Source: Puniceicoccales bacterium
GTDB taxonomy: Bacteria > Verrucomicrobiota > Verrucomicrobiia > Opitutales > LL51
DNA: 16,504 nucleotides
Direction of reading: 5' to 3'
NCBI GenBank assembly: GCA_031278845.1
Contig: JAITJQ010000071.1
Coordinates: forward strand, 1 to 16,504
In this document: positions 1-6,877 of the stretch, in pieces
Position numbering within the stretch: the first letter of the stretch is position 1
How the letters are laid out: each line of letters opens with the position of its first letter
The notes under the pieces: generated by a model
The model's database searches: none
What the model saw: the letters and a program-made list of their open reading frames with translations, nothing else
Told to the model about the DNA's origin: nothing
Translations under genes and position numbers: made by a program

Positions 1-389
1 ATAATATTTCCCACCAACTGGACGCTGAGATATTTTCCTGTTTCCCATGCGGAACCATCCAAAGGATATATATTTTCTCTCAATACACCCGCGGCTTTGG
101 AGTCGCCTGGAAAAACGAATAGTTGTGAATTATTGAGTTCGCCTTCAGCTGCAAATTTTTCGGCCAATCCGACACTCGTATTCGCATCGGGAATGAAACC
201 ATTATCCTGGTAATAGCGACAATAAGTTTCCGCGATTTGTTTCATAGCGGCCTGTGCCTTTGATCTGCGAGCATTGACAAAAACTTTCTGCGAAGCAGGA
301 ATAATAATCGACATCAGAATAGCGATGATACTCACCACAATGATCAACTCGACCAATGTGAATGCTCTTTGATTTTTCAGAACTTTCAT
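1..389 (-). CDS. Prepilin-type (type II secretion/pilin-like) protein, 3' end cut off by window edge
   Basis: My translation of the complement from the ATG at 389-387 gives an open frame of about 129 codons running off the window. It begins with a class III signal sequence: a short basic leader (MKVLKNQRA), then FTLVELIIVVSIIAILM, the hydrophobic helix cut by prepilin peptidase, with Glu at +5 of the mature protein. The residue before the cleavage site is Ala rather than the usual Gly, which is tolerated in some pseudopilins but less common. The middle region (a basic RRSKAQAAMKQIAETY segment, then 'LFVFPGDSKAAG') parallels the two prepilin genes upstream, so all three are paralogues. It is the most distal of three tandem minus-strand prepilin genes, with a 53-base gap from its neighbour, so co-transcription is likely. 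The C-terminal DG motif, if present, lies outside the window. The exact role (pilus, secretion pseudopilin or surface protein) cannot be told. Confidence 0.85.
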   Translation of the reverse strand, partial: MKVLKNQRAFTLVELIIVVSIIAILMSIIIPASQKVFVNARRSKAQAAMKQIAETYCRYYQDNGFIPDANTSVGLAEKFAAEGELNNSQLFVFPGDSKAAGVLRENIYPLDGSAWETGKYLSVQLVGNI

Positions 390-442
390 AGACTTCGCTG
401 TTTTAAATTTCAAAATTACATTGGTTAAAAAGATTACATCCA

Positions 443-1135
443 CTAATGGGAAACGTTCTCGTATCCACCTCCCTTGAGAATTCTACAACCAGCGGGAAGA
501 GCATCCATAATTTTACTTACCGTTCCCGTCATATCGTACTTCATCAACTTGTTTGTCACATTATCAAACCACTTTACTTGTCCATCTAAAAATGCGATAA
601 ATCCGCCTTTTTTCCCAAAAACGCTATTGTCCGACCATGCTCCACCCTCTCCCAATCCACGGGTCCAGATGATGGGTGTCGTATTTGGCTGACAAGAATC
701 GGGAACATCAATAGCGATCAAAACGCTGAAACTATCGTCCAGACCGCTACTATTTCCCCAGCAGTCCACTTCCGTTATCCCATCGCCATGAACAATTGTG
801 TTCTTTTTTACCTTATTGATGGATTGCGCCTTAGCATCCGATGCAAAAACATAGCAATTGGGATCGTTTAAAAGGCCCTCCCGAGCCAGCGTCAACGCAA
901 AATCTTTTATGTTGCCCATGGAACCTCCGTCTGTTTTTACAAAACCACCTTTATCTTCCCGGTACATGAGATAGGCATCGACAATTTTTTTAACACAATT
1001 TCGTGCCGCACTCTTCTTGGAGCGTTCTATGACACCACTAATTGAAGGTAAAATTAAACCCATCAGAACCCCGATAATCGAGATGACCACGATCAATTCA
1101 ATTAGGGTAAATCCTCTTTCTTTTTTCATTTTCAT
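443..1135 (-). CDS. Prepilin-type N-terminal cleavage/methylation domain protein with C-terminal DG motif
   Basis: 230 residues. The leader MKMKKERG is followed by FTLIELIVVISIIGVLMGLI, a canonical prepilin peptidase site (G8/F9, Glu at +5) and membrane helix. The helix continues into a basic amphipathic segment (residues about 33-60). Near the C-terminus 'GGFIAFLDGQVKWFDN' matches the FLDG-x-V-x-WF signature of the many pilin-like proteins of the PVC bacteria. An internal start at Met3 is equally possible and both keep the leader. It sits between two paralogues on the same strand (gaps 53 and 87 bases), suggesting one transcription unit. It would be inserted in the inner membrane, processed and assembled into a pilus or secretion pseudopilus. 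No pilus assembly ATPase or platform gene is in the window, so the specific machine is unknown. Confidence 0.88.
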   Translation of the reverse strand: MKMKKERGFTLIELIVVISIIGVLMGLILPSISGVIERSKKSAARNCVKKIVDAYLMYREDKGGFVKTDGGSMGNIKDFALTLAREGLLNDPNCYVFASDAKAQSINKVKKNTIVHGDGITEVDCWGNSSGLDDSFSVLIAIDVPDSCQPNTTPIIWTRGLGEGGAWSDNSVFGKKGGFIAFLDGQVKWFDNVTNKLMKYDMTGTVSKIMDALPAGCRILKGGGYENVSH

Positions 1136-1222
1136 TTTTCTCTATCTTAATGATTCCACGATTAAAACTAACACCAAACTAAGACTACAAGCTTTTCCTT
1201 TGCATTACAATGAGCAAGAGGG

Positions 1223-1963
1223 TTAGTCTGGGTCTCCCGTTCCGGATTCAGCCACACTACCATTGGCACTCAGAACAACCGCCTTGCCTGGAATTGCTTT
1301 CAAAATATCATTCGTAGCACCACTGCCTCCCCATTTCATCAATTTACCCCCATCATCATCTGGCCCCAGATCGTCGAACCACTCCACATGTCCATCGAGA
1401 AATGCAATGTGTCCCCCCTTGTCGCCATAAACACCGCTACTTGGCCACTTGGCGACCGTGGAGCTGCTTCCACTTTTATCATTCGTATTATCGGGAATCC
1501 CTCGCGTGAATGCAATGGGTGTCGTCGACAATGGGGCCCCAGCGGGGATATCGCTAATGAGATAAACACTAAATTCCTCAGGACCACTCTCCCCCCAGGC
1601 TTTGTTATCCTTCGAATCTGGATCTACAATTACTTTCTTCATGACCTTGGTAGCACCACTGTCACCGGAAAAAGTATACATGTTCGGATCATTCAAATAT
1701 CCCGTCCTAGCCAACACTAAAGCCCAATCAAGACCACTCGTCGCTCCACTGATATTGCGCCCATTGACGTCATCATTGCAATACTGATTATAAGCCGTTG
1801 CAATCTGCTTGAGACTATTCGCACCCTTTGTTCGGCGCGCACTCTCCATCACCTTGTTTACCGCCGGTATCAATAGTGACATCAAAATACCAATAACCGC
1901 AATCGCAATGAGCAATTCAATTAACGTAAAACCTTTTCTTCCTTTTACTCCATCCATAATCAT
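1223..1963 (-). CDS. Prepilin-type N-terminal cleavage/methylation domain protein with C-terminal DG motif
   Basis: 246 residues from the ATG at 1963-1961 (an ATG at 1957 is also possible). The frame is open back to 2002, but only from a TTG that would give an unusually long basic leader; the internal ATG gives the normal short leader MIMDGVKGRKG before the cleavage site G/F and the helix FTLIELLIAIAVIGILMSLL. Glu is at +5. The C-terminal part has 'GGHIAFLDGHVEWFDDL', the PVC-type DG motif, more complete than in the next gene. The domain between helix and DG motif is rich in Ser, Gly and Asp, as expected of an exported globular head. It is the first of three tandem paralogues, and starts only about 60 bases after the end of the DUF58 gene, so the MoxR-DUF58 transcript may read into it. 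Function within a pilus or pseudopilus is inferred from the family only. Confidence 0.87.
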   Translation of the reverse strand: MIMDGVKGRKGFTLIELLIAIAVIGILMSLLIPAVNKVMESARRTKGANSLKQIATAYNQYCNDDVNGRNISGATSGLDWALVLARTGYLNDPNMYTFSGDSGATKVMKKVIVDPDSKDNKAWGESGPEEFSVYLISDIPAGAPLSTTPIAFTRGIPDNTNDKSGSSSTVAKWPSSGVYGDKGGHIAFLDGHVEWFDDLGPDDDGGKLMKWGGSGATNDILKAIPGKAVVLSANGSVAESGTGDPD

Positions 1964-2021
1964 TTTACGTCTTCTATTATTGCGCTTTTTATAAAGAGTC
2001 AATATTTAAAATAAGGAATTT

Positions 2022-2930
2022 TTAAGATTTCTTCGACCGTTTCAACAAAAATAAATCCAATGCTCGCAGATAGTTGCCATCGGTTTGAATGGAGAGTAAA
2101 TCGATCTTAGAACGCTTCAATCGCTCCTGAAACATTTCATCGTAGCGCCTCCTATTCTGTACATAGCTATCCTGAAACCTCTTCTTACCGGTATCGATTT
2201 CCACAACCTCCCCCGTTTCTGCATCTTCAAAAACCACTAATCCCATATCCGGTATTTCACGTTCCCTGAAATCCTCAATTTTTAAACATACCAAATCGTG
2301 GCGTCGATTGGTAATCTCGAGCGCATCGGTTAAATGCTTGATGCTCTGAATTTTGGCTTGTAGAAAATCGCTCAACAGAAAAATAATTGCCCGCTTCTTG
2401 AGCATATTATTGATATATTTGACGACATCGATCAGCCGCGTCCCCTTCGATTGGGGTTCGAAAAAAAGTAGATCGCGAATAATACGCAAAATATGCTTTC
2501 GCCCCTTCGCCGGTGGAACAAATTTCTCCACCCGATCGGAAAATAATAGTAATCCCACCTTATCATTATTCCGCGTCGCTGAAAATGCCAATAAGCTGGA
2601 AAGCTCCGTCAAAACTTCCCGCTTACTTAAAGAAATACTTCCAAAATCTAATGAAGCACTCACGTCCACGACCAGCAAAACCGTTAGCTCCCGATCCTCT
2701 CGAAACTTCTTGATAAACGGACGATTCATCTTCGCCGTAATATTCCAGTCGATCGAACGGATGTCATCCCCAGCCATGTACTCCCGCACCTCCTCAAAAT
2801 CAATCCCCTGCCCCTTGAAGATACTGCGATAGGCCCCCATTAAATGTTCGTCGAGAAGACGATTCGTCCGGATCTCCAATTGCCGCACCCGCTTCAAAAC
2901 GTTGCGCGTAATCTCCGATTGCATATCCAT
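2022..2930 (-). CDS. DUF58 domain protein (copy 1), partner of MoxR ATPase
   Basis: 302 residues. The family core is clear: 'AGDDIRSIDWNITAK' (residues about 53-67), then 'PFIKKFREDRELTVLL' and 'VVDVSASLDFGS', where D89-V-S-A-S93 is a MIDAS-like metal site of the von Willebrand A-type fold. Later segments ('NDKVGLLLFSDRVEKF', 'RAIIFLLSDFLQ') fit the rest of that fold. Family length is about 290-430, so it is full length for the short soluble form without membrane anchor. It follows moxR by 9 bases with no clear ribosome site, suggesting translational coupling. DUF58 proteins accompany MoxR ATPases in Bat-like and stress operons and are probably clients or substrate-facing partners; no biochemical activity is firmly assigned. 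In many such operons BatA/BatB-like genes follow, but here prepilins follow, so this copy seems cut out of its usual operon. A near-identical second copy starts at 16084. Confidence 0.9.
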   Translation of the reverse strand: MDMQSEITRNVLKRVRQLEIRTNRLLDEHLMGAYRSIFKGQGIDFEEVREYMAGDDIRSIDWNITAKMNRPFIKKFREDRELTVLLVVDVSASLDFGSISLSKREVLTELSSLLAFSATRNNDKVGLLLFSDRVEKFVPPAKGRKHILRIIRDLLFFEPQSKGTRLIDVVKYINNMLKKRAIIFLLSDFLQAKIQSIKHLTDALEITNRRHDLVCLKIEDFREREIPDMGLVVFEDAETGEVVEIDTGKKRFQDSYVQNRRRYDEMFQERLKRSKIDLLSIQTDGNYLRALDLFLLKRSKKS

Positions 2931-2939
2931 GGCACGAAA

Positions 2940-3929
2940 TCAAGGAACGGGAACGGTATTCAAAATTTTTGAAACAATCGATTCAGACCTCATATTCTCC
3001 GCCTCCGCTTCGTAGGTGACAACGATACGGTGACGCAAAATATCCATGGCAATTGATTTGACGTCCTGGGGCGTAACGTAGCCGCGCCCCTGTAAAAATG
3101 CCCAGGCCCGGGAAGCCATCGCCAATGAAATCGTCGCCCGAGGCGAAGCTCCAAATTCAATGAAATTATCCATTGAAAGACCAAAATTGCTCGGCTTACG
3201 CGTTGCAAAAACAATCTTCACAATGTAATCGCAAATCTTTTCATCCATGTATATTTCATCGAGCAATCGCCGCGAAGCTAAAATCGTATCGGGTTCGATA
3301 ACGGCCCGCACATCCACATTGGGCTGACTCTTACCCATGGCGCGAAGGATCTGCTTCTCCTGCTCCATATCGGGATACTCGATGTTGAGCTTCATTAAAA
3401 AACGATCCACCTGCGCTTCCGGCAACGGATACGTCCCCTCCTGATCGATGGGATTCTGCGTCGCAAAAACGATGAACGGCGAAGGCAAAGGATAAGTTTG
3501 ATCGGCGATGGTAACCTGCTTCTCCTGCATAGCTTCGAGGAGCGCACTCTGCACCTTCGCCGGCGAACGATTAATCTCATCGGCAAGGACGATATGCGCA
3601 AAAACAGGTCCCCTCTTCACATCAAATGAAGCCTCCCTCTGGTTATAAATCTGCGTCCCAATGATGTCCGCAGGAAGGAGATCGGGAGTAAACTGAATCC
3701 GTCGAAAATCTGCCCGAATCGTCGCGGCTAACGTCTTAACGGTCAAGGTCTTAGCGAGACCCGGAACACCTTCGAGAAGGATATGACCATTGGCCAAAAG
3801 CCCGACGATCATGCGATCAATCATATATCGCTGACCAACAATAACGCGGCCCATCTCATCGCGCAAAAGTGAGACCCAACTGGAAGCCTCACGAATTCTA
3901 TTATTAAGTTCGGCTAAACTGTCAGACAT
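2940..3929 (-). CDS. MoxR family AAA+ ATPase (copy 1)
   Basis: 329 residues, normal MoxR length. Walker A is GVPGLAKT (residues 54-61), Walker B is IVLADEIN (113-120, with D117 and E118), sensor 1 is in 'FATQNPIDQEGTYPLPEAQVDRF', and the C-terminal lid ends 'SKILNTVPVP'. MoxR ATPases form hexamers and act as chaperones that load cofactors or mature partners, commonly with the VWA or DUF58 protein encoded next door. The DUF58 gene starts 9 bases downstream and, notably, in the same reading phase after the TGA stop. The protein differs from copy 2 (15091) at only seven residues (for example A69S, S101A, H112Q, K137R), whereas a 120-base stretch I aligned differs at nine bases, all synonymous. 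Both copies therefore look to be under purifying selection. The first 36 codons and the upstream region are duplicated once more at 5716-5890. Confidence 0.95.
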   Translation of the reverse strand: MSDSLAELNNRIREASSWVSLLRDEMGRVIVGQRYMIDRMIVGLLANGHILLEGVPGLAKTLTVKTLAATIRADFRRIQFTPDLLPADIIGTQIYNQREASFDVKRGPVFAHIVLADEINRSPAKVQSALLEAMQEKQVTIADQTYPLPSPFIVFATQNPIDQEGTYPLPEAQVDRFLMKLNIEYPDMEQEKQILRAMGKSQPNVDVRAVIEPDTILASRRLLDEIYMDEKICDYIVKIVFATRKPSNFGLSMDNFIEFGASPRATISLAMASRAWAFLQGRGYVTPQDVKSIAMDILRHRIVVTYEAEAENMRSESIVSKILNTVPVP

Positions 3930-3997
3930 AATCTGTATTCTTTTATAATGGTCTCCGCCAAAAGGTAAATAATAAATTTTAATGGAAACAAAAAGGA
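3823..3997. repeat. Direct repeat A1 (moxR 5' end plus upstream region)
   Basis: Bases 3823-3997 match 5716-5890 in the same orientation, without gaps. I count five mismatches in 175 positions (about 97% identity). The repeat covers the first 36 codons of moxR and about 68 bases upstream. The two copies bracket 3998-5715, the segment with the deaminase-like and small secreted genes. Confidence 0.95.
3942..3969 (-). promoter_or_regulatory. Candidate promoter of moxR copy 1
   Basis: On the complement, TTTACC (3969-3964) and TATAAA (3947-3942) are separated by 16 bases, with the ATG 12 bases after the -10. The same arrangement (TTTAC[C/T], 16 bases, TATAA[G/A]) occurs upstream of copy 2 and of the truncated copy at 5822. 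This conservation may only reflect duplication. If real, the leader is very short. Confidence 0.4.
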
Positions 3998-4023
3998 ACG
4001 AAAAAAATATTTTTATTTTTATC

Positions 4024-4052
4024 TTGACTTACTAGCAACAAAAATCTATAAT
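4024..4052 (+). promoter_or_regulatory. Strong sigma-70-like promoter for the deaminase-like gene
   Basis: TTGACT at 4024-4029 and a perfect TATAAT at 4047-4052 are separated by 17 bases, the ideal spacing. The only suitable ATG (4061) lies 8 bases past the -10, so transcription would start at or within a base or two of the start codon. The message would be leaderless or nearly so. An A/T-rich tract just upstream (about 4000-4022) could serve as an UP element. Confidence 0.6.
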
Positions 4053-4060
4053 ATGGGTAC

Positions 4061-5128
4061 ATGTTCTTTGTCAAGAAAATTCTTTCGTTTTTATCTTTTA
4101 TTTGTTACACTTTATATGCGCTTTCGGCAGCGGTCGTTGCCGGTCCTGGTATCCCCGCCCCTGCTGCTTCTGCTGTTGCTATTGGTGTTGTTATGAATGC
4201 ACTAGTCAACAGGCTTCGAGAGTTTTACTCAACGGATATTAATGATTTATCTCGCGTACTACATTTGCTCGTTCCAACTCCCTAATGGTAATAATCCAAC
4301 TTCAGGATGGAATGCAAATGATTTAAGACATATCACCTTGGCAGCCATTACAATCATATCGCGAAATCTACCGATAGGAGGAGGAATAGCAGGAGGAGCA
4401 CCGCCACCAGCGGTATCGTACGACTATCGCACGTTTCTCTTTGAAGACATTTTTCGCTCTGGAGAAAATGGCTCAGCTTTATCTGGCCCATTTAATGCGA
4501 ATATTTTTTTGCCGGATCATTTTTTTCACATATTCGGACAAAATTTTCCAGCTCCAGGTGCTGCACTTATTAATCTGCATTTTTCAGGAAATTGGCATAC
4601 TGTGATAGCGCAGACAGGTAATAGAGCTCACTCGGAAGGTGCTTTTTATGATTTTTTGCAAACTGCTGCCGCTGCCCCGTTTAACAATCGGGCAAATTTG
4701 ATGACTCACATTCCAAACGCTCAAAATATTGTAGCCTTTATTGTTCATCTGAAAAATAGGAATCCCATGTGTCCAATATGCCGATCATGGGTTCCGTCCT
4801 CCATTAGCAATCATCTGTGTACATTGCTTCTGAATCCTCCAGCAATAGCAACATGCACGCCTTTGGCTGCGATCCTCCAATAAAAGGAATGTATCTTTCC
4901 CCCACTGCCGCTGCTACCGCTGCTGGTATTGTTGCTCTTCCTGCTCAAGGCCTTCAAGGTCGTACAATGAATCATTTTCCTTTGAATTCAGTCATACCTC
5001 CTTCAGTTCCCAGTATACCGATTCCGAGCTTAGCAGGACCTCCTCTTGCTCCTAATAGCCAGCAAGCCGTAAAAATTGTGTTATTATTAGAAGCTCATTC
5101 AAAAATGTTGACATCTTCGAATAATTGA
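4061..5128 (+). pseudogene. Secreted deaminase-fold-like protein, broken by two single-base frameshifts
   Basis: Three overlapping open segments (4061-4285, 4242-4883, 4817-5128) read as one protein of about 355 residues if two shifts are corrected. The first is explained by one extra C in the CCC run at 4280-4282: removing it gives an unbroken VPTPNGNNPTSGWN. The second, one missing base, lies between 4806 and 4880. The N-terminus (MFFVKKILSFLSFICY..ALSAAVVAG) is a signal peptide. In corrected numbering H190-S-E192 starts a helix (AHSEGAFYDFLQ), and 45 residues on, after a hydrophobic strand (IVAFIVHL), comes P-M-C237-P-I-C240. HxE plus CxxC at this spacing is the zinc signature of the cytidine deaminase-like fold, including bacterial toxin deaminases. 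The tail is Pro/Ala-rich. The target (base, nucleotide or nucleic acid) cannot be predicted. Without database comparison the fold call stays tentative. The frameshifts suggest a recent pseudogene, unless they are sequencing errors or programmed. No immunity gene is recognisable beside it. Confidence 0.5.
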
Positions 5129-5142
5129 CATGGATACTCATT

Positions 5143-5520
5143 ATGAATATAAAAAATATTTTCATCGTTGGTAGTTGTTTTTTCCTCTTTTCTTTTCTCT
5201 CTTTTGGAGTCACAATTAATGGGCAGAAAATTTCTGTAAAGAATAGAAGAGACATGAAGAAAGTTTATACAGCCGCTGTATCGCGAATCGCTATGGGACA
5301 CTACGGGTGAGCTAAAAATATACTTATTAAAGCATACGGGGAATATTCTCGATATCTAGATAACATAAAAAAAGATCTACAAGATCAGTGATCATGGCCA
5401 TACCTAGATAATGCTATCAGATATTACGAAAGATACGATAAAAACGACCCAGGTTCTCAACAATCTCTAAATTTCAGCATCACAGTTTTGCAAGATATTC
5501 AAGCGGCTGCTGCAAGATAA
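5143..5520 (+). pseudogene. Small secreted protein gene with two in-frame TGA codons
   Basis: From the ATG at 5143 the frame reads a signal peptide (MNIKNIFIVGSCFFLFSFLSFG, then VTINGQKIS) and continues to a TAA at 5518-5520, interrupted only by TGA at 5308-5310 and 5389-5391. The stretches between and after the stops look fully coding: AKNILIKAYGEYSRYLDNIK before the second TGA, and SWPYLDNAIRYYERYDKN after it, ending QDIQAAAAR. The whole would be about 125 residues: a signal sequence plus a helical, Tyr/Lys/Asp-rich domain with no recognised motif. It lies 14 bases after the deaminase-like gene on the same strand, so the two may be co-transcribed. TTGACA at 5125-5130 could alternatively be a -35 element, but no good -10 follows. 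The simplest reading is a young pseudogene with two TGG-to-TGA changes; readthrough cannot be excluded. No family is recognised. Confidence 0.55.
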
Positions 5521-5560
5521 TTTTTCGGAAAAGAATAGAGAGTGAATGTTCTTGGATTTA

Positions 5561-5700
5561 ATTAAAGGGAGATTGTTTCTGTGCTCGATCCCGAATAATT
5601 GCCAAGCCTTGAAAGTTAGGATGTGGCCCTGAGGAGGTGTGTTGTGCAGATAGCCTTCCTGGATCAAAAAGGGTTCGCGGACCTCCTCCAGGGTCTGTTG
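5561..5700 (-). pseudogene. RuvB C-terminal remnant
   Basis: The complement reads QQTLEEVREPF and LIQEGYLHNTPPQGHILTFK, then AWQLFGIEHRNN. This clearly matches the C-terminal winged-helix end of the intact RuvB at 13906-14901 (QTLEEVHEPFLIQEGYLQRT.PQGRILTSKAWQLLGID). Only about the last 45 codons remain, with one inserted codon in 'TPPQG' and loss of the original stop. The rest of ruvB is absent; upstream on this strand, after about 15 unrelated bases, lies a fragment of moxR. It is a non-functional piece of a duplicated ruvB-moxR segment and is more diverged than the adjoining moxR piece. Confidence 0.85.
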
Positions 5701-5715
5701 CTTTTTTAGTCCATA

Positions 5716-5822
5716 ATATATCGCTGACCAACAATAACGCGGCCCATCTTATCGCGCAAAAGTGAGACCCAACTGGAAGCCTCACGAATTCTATTATTAA
5801 GTTCGGCTAAACTGTCAGACAT
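5716..5822 (-). pseudogene. MoxR N-terminal remnant (third partial copy)
   Basis: The complement from the ATG at 5822-5820 encodes the first 35 residues of MoxR (MSDSLAELNNRIREASSWVS, then LLRDKMGRVIVGQRY) with one change, E25K, then runs into unrelated bases and a stop. The MoxR homology ends abruptly at 5716, about 15 bases from the ruvB remnant. The sequence upstream of the ATG also matches copy 1, up to 5890. It cannot encode a working ATPase since Walker A and everything after it are missing. Confidence 0.92.
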
Positions 5823-5890
5823 AATCTATATTCTCTTATAATGGTCTCCGCTAAAAGGTAAATAATAAATTTTAATGGAAACGAAAAGGA
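5716..5890. repeat. Direct repeat A2 (truncated moxR 5' end plus upstream region)
   Basis: Second copy of the 175-base direct repeat (first at 3823-3997, constant offset 1893). Unlike A1 it is not followed by the rest of moxR. The inner end abuts the ruvB 3' remnant; the outer end dissolves into unrelated A-rich sequence. Confidence 0.95.
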
Positions 5891-5925
5891 TTTAGGAAAA
5901 AAATTATTTTGATAACAAGCTAAAG

Positions 5926-6634
5926 TTAATTATCGTTTGGCAAATCAAGAATCATTTCTTCACCCGATTGATCATGTTCTGCGAAATAGGCAAGCGTTGA
6001 TTTTCCTTCATTTTCAGGCTTCGATTTCCATTCATTTATGGCATCCTTTTGGTAGTCTTTTAGGATCTTTGCCTCCAACTTTTCACTAATGTTCGCTTTC
6101 GATGTGCTTAAAAAATTTTGAATCTGCCCGTCATTTTTCTCACGAGCCTTTATGTCTGCGATAAATTTAGCCAGCGTAGTTAACCCTTGTTTTGAAGCCA
6201 ACCGAAGGCCTTCCTAAAAGTCTTTGGGCATATCTTTGGGCATGACTGAGTCCGTAACAAGCAATGAAACTATATTGGAAATTGGAGTAATTTTTTTCAT
6301 TAAAATCACTTTCATTTGTTGGTTTCCCCAACCCAAGCATTACTTTTTTCACATATTGCATACCGTAAGCAATCGTATTTCCAATCCCACCCGTACCAAA
6401 GCTTTCAAGTTTTATAAAAGTTCGATCCTGAGCAAATCTCGTCTCTTGGACAGAAAGCTTTCCGAATAACAAAGTATTTCTACCGTACGACAATTTTTAT
6501 CAGAGTTCAAAGCTATTTGTTAGTTTTGCAATAGGTCTATTGAGCGATTCAAGATCATAGCAGGGATAGTTAATCTGAAGAGTGGATTTAGATTTGCATG
6601 AATTGGGAATAAATAATCGGGAGATTGGGCTAAT
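5926..6634 (-). pseudogene. Degraded hypothetical protein gene
   Basis: Two overlapping open frames on the complement (6493-6167 and 6201-5926) join by a one-base shift near 6190 (RLLGRPSV, then ASKQGLTTLAKFI). The frame also extends upstream from 6493 through adjacent stops TAA (6499-6497) and TGA (6502-6500) into a plausible coding stretch to 6634 that includes CYDLESLNRPIAKLTNSFEL. At least three lesions make it a pseudogene. Recognisable pieces are 'SYGRNTLLFGKLSVQETRF', 'TFIKLESFGTGGIGNTIAYG' and a charged helical C-terminus (KAREKNDGQIQNFL, then NEWKSKPENEGKSTLAYFAE). I do not recognise the family. It lies just downstream of a signal-peptide remnant (6712-6656) on the same strand, so both may derive from one exported protein. 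The last frame ends in TAA at 5926. Confidence 0.5.
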
Positions 6635-6655
6635 CTATCCTATGTCCTTTGATAA

Positions 6656-6712
6656 TTACTTTTGCAACAGGTCTAATAAAAACAAAACGGTAAAATGTGT
6701 AAGCTTCTTCAT
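6656..6712 (-). pseudogene. Signal-peptide remnant paralogous to the kinase-like gene's 5' end
   Basis: The complement from the ATG at 6712 reads MKKLTHFTVLFLLDLLQK then stop. The first 12 residues match the kinase-like gene's signal peptide (MKKYTYFTVLFL), and the upstream bases also match: CAAAAATATCTTGACATTTATG here against CAAAAAATATCTGGACATTTATA there. Homology stops after about 13 codons. It is the 5' stump of a second gene of the same exported family. Confidence 0.65.
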
Positions 6713-6802
6713 AATGAGAAGTGTCCTTTAAATGATTGCATAAATGTCAAGATATTTTTGAGGTGTTTATTTTCAACCTCCGCAGCGAAGCCGCCAAAGA
6801 AG

Positions 6803-6853
6803 GGTAAGGAGTCTATGACTCCTTGCCGGAGTCCAAAGGGCGGAGCCCTCTGG
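6803..6853. repeat. Pair of short perfect or near-perfect hairpins
   Basis: Hairpin 1 (6803-6827): 11-bp stem with one G-T pair and loop TAT. Hairpin 2 (6833-6853): CCA-a-AGGGC, loop GGA, GCCCT-c-TGG with one mismatch. The core AGGGCGGAGCCCT is repeated exactly at 8918-8930 in the array upstream of the kinase-like gene. It lies just beyond the 3' end of that gene. There is no T-run, so an intrinsic terminator is not supported. Confidence 0.6.
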
Positions 6854-6877
6854 GTAGCTGACCTAAGGGCTGCTATT

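Noticed and set aside
4061..5128. Programmed ribosomal frameshifting in the deaminase-like gene
   Set aside because: The shifts are in opposite senses (one extra base, then one missing base), with no slippery heptamer or downstream structure seen; ordinary indels or sequencing errors are simpler.
5143..5520. Genome-wide genetic code change with TGA as Trp
   Set aside because: TGA ends trxB in a classical ATGA overlap with ruvB and ends both moxR copies at the usual C-terminus; no conserved gene in the window has an internal TGA. It is kept only as a question for the accessory genes.
5926..6493. Toxin-antitoxin pair formed by the two overlapping minus-strand frames
   Set aside because: The overlap is better explained by one frameshifted gene, and the frame also continues upstream of the first through stop codons. 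Neither product resembles a toxin or antitoxin.
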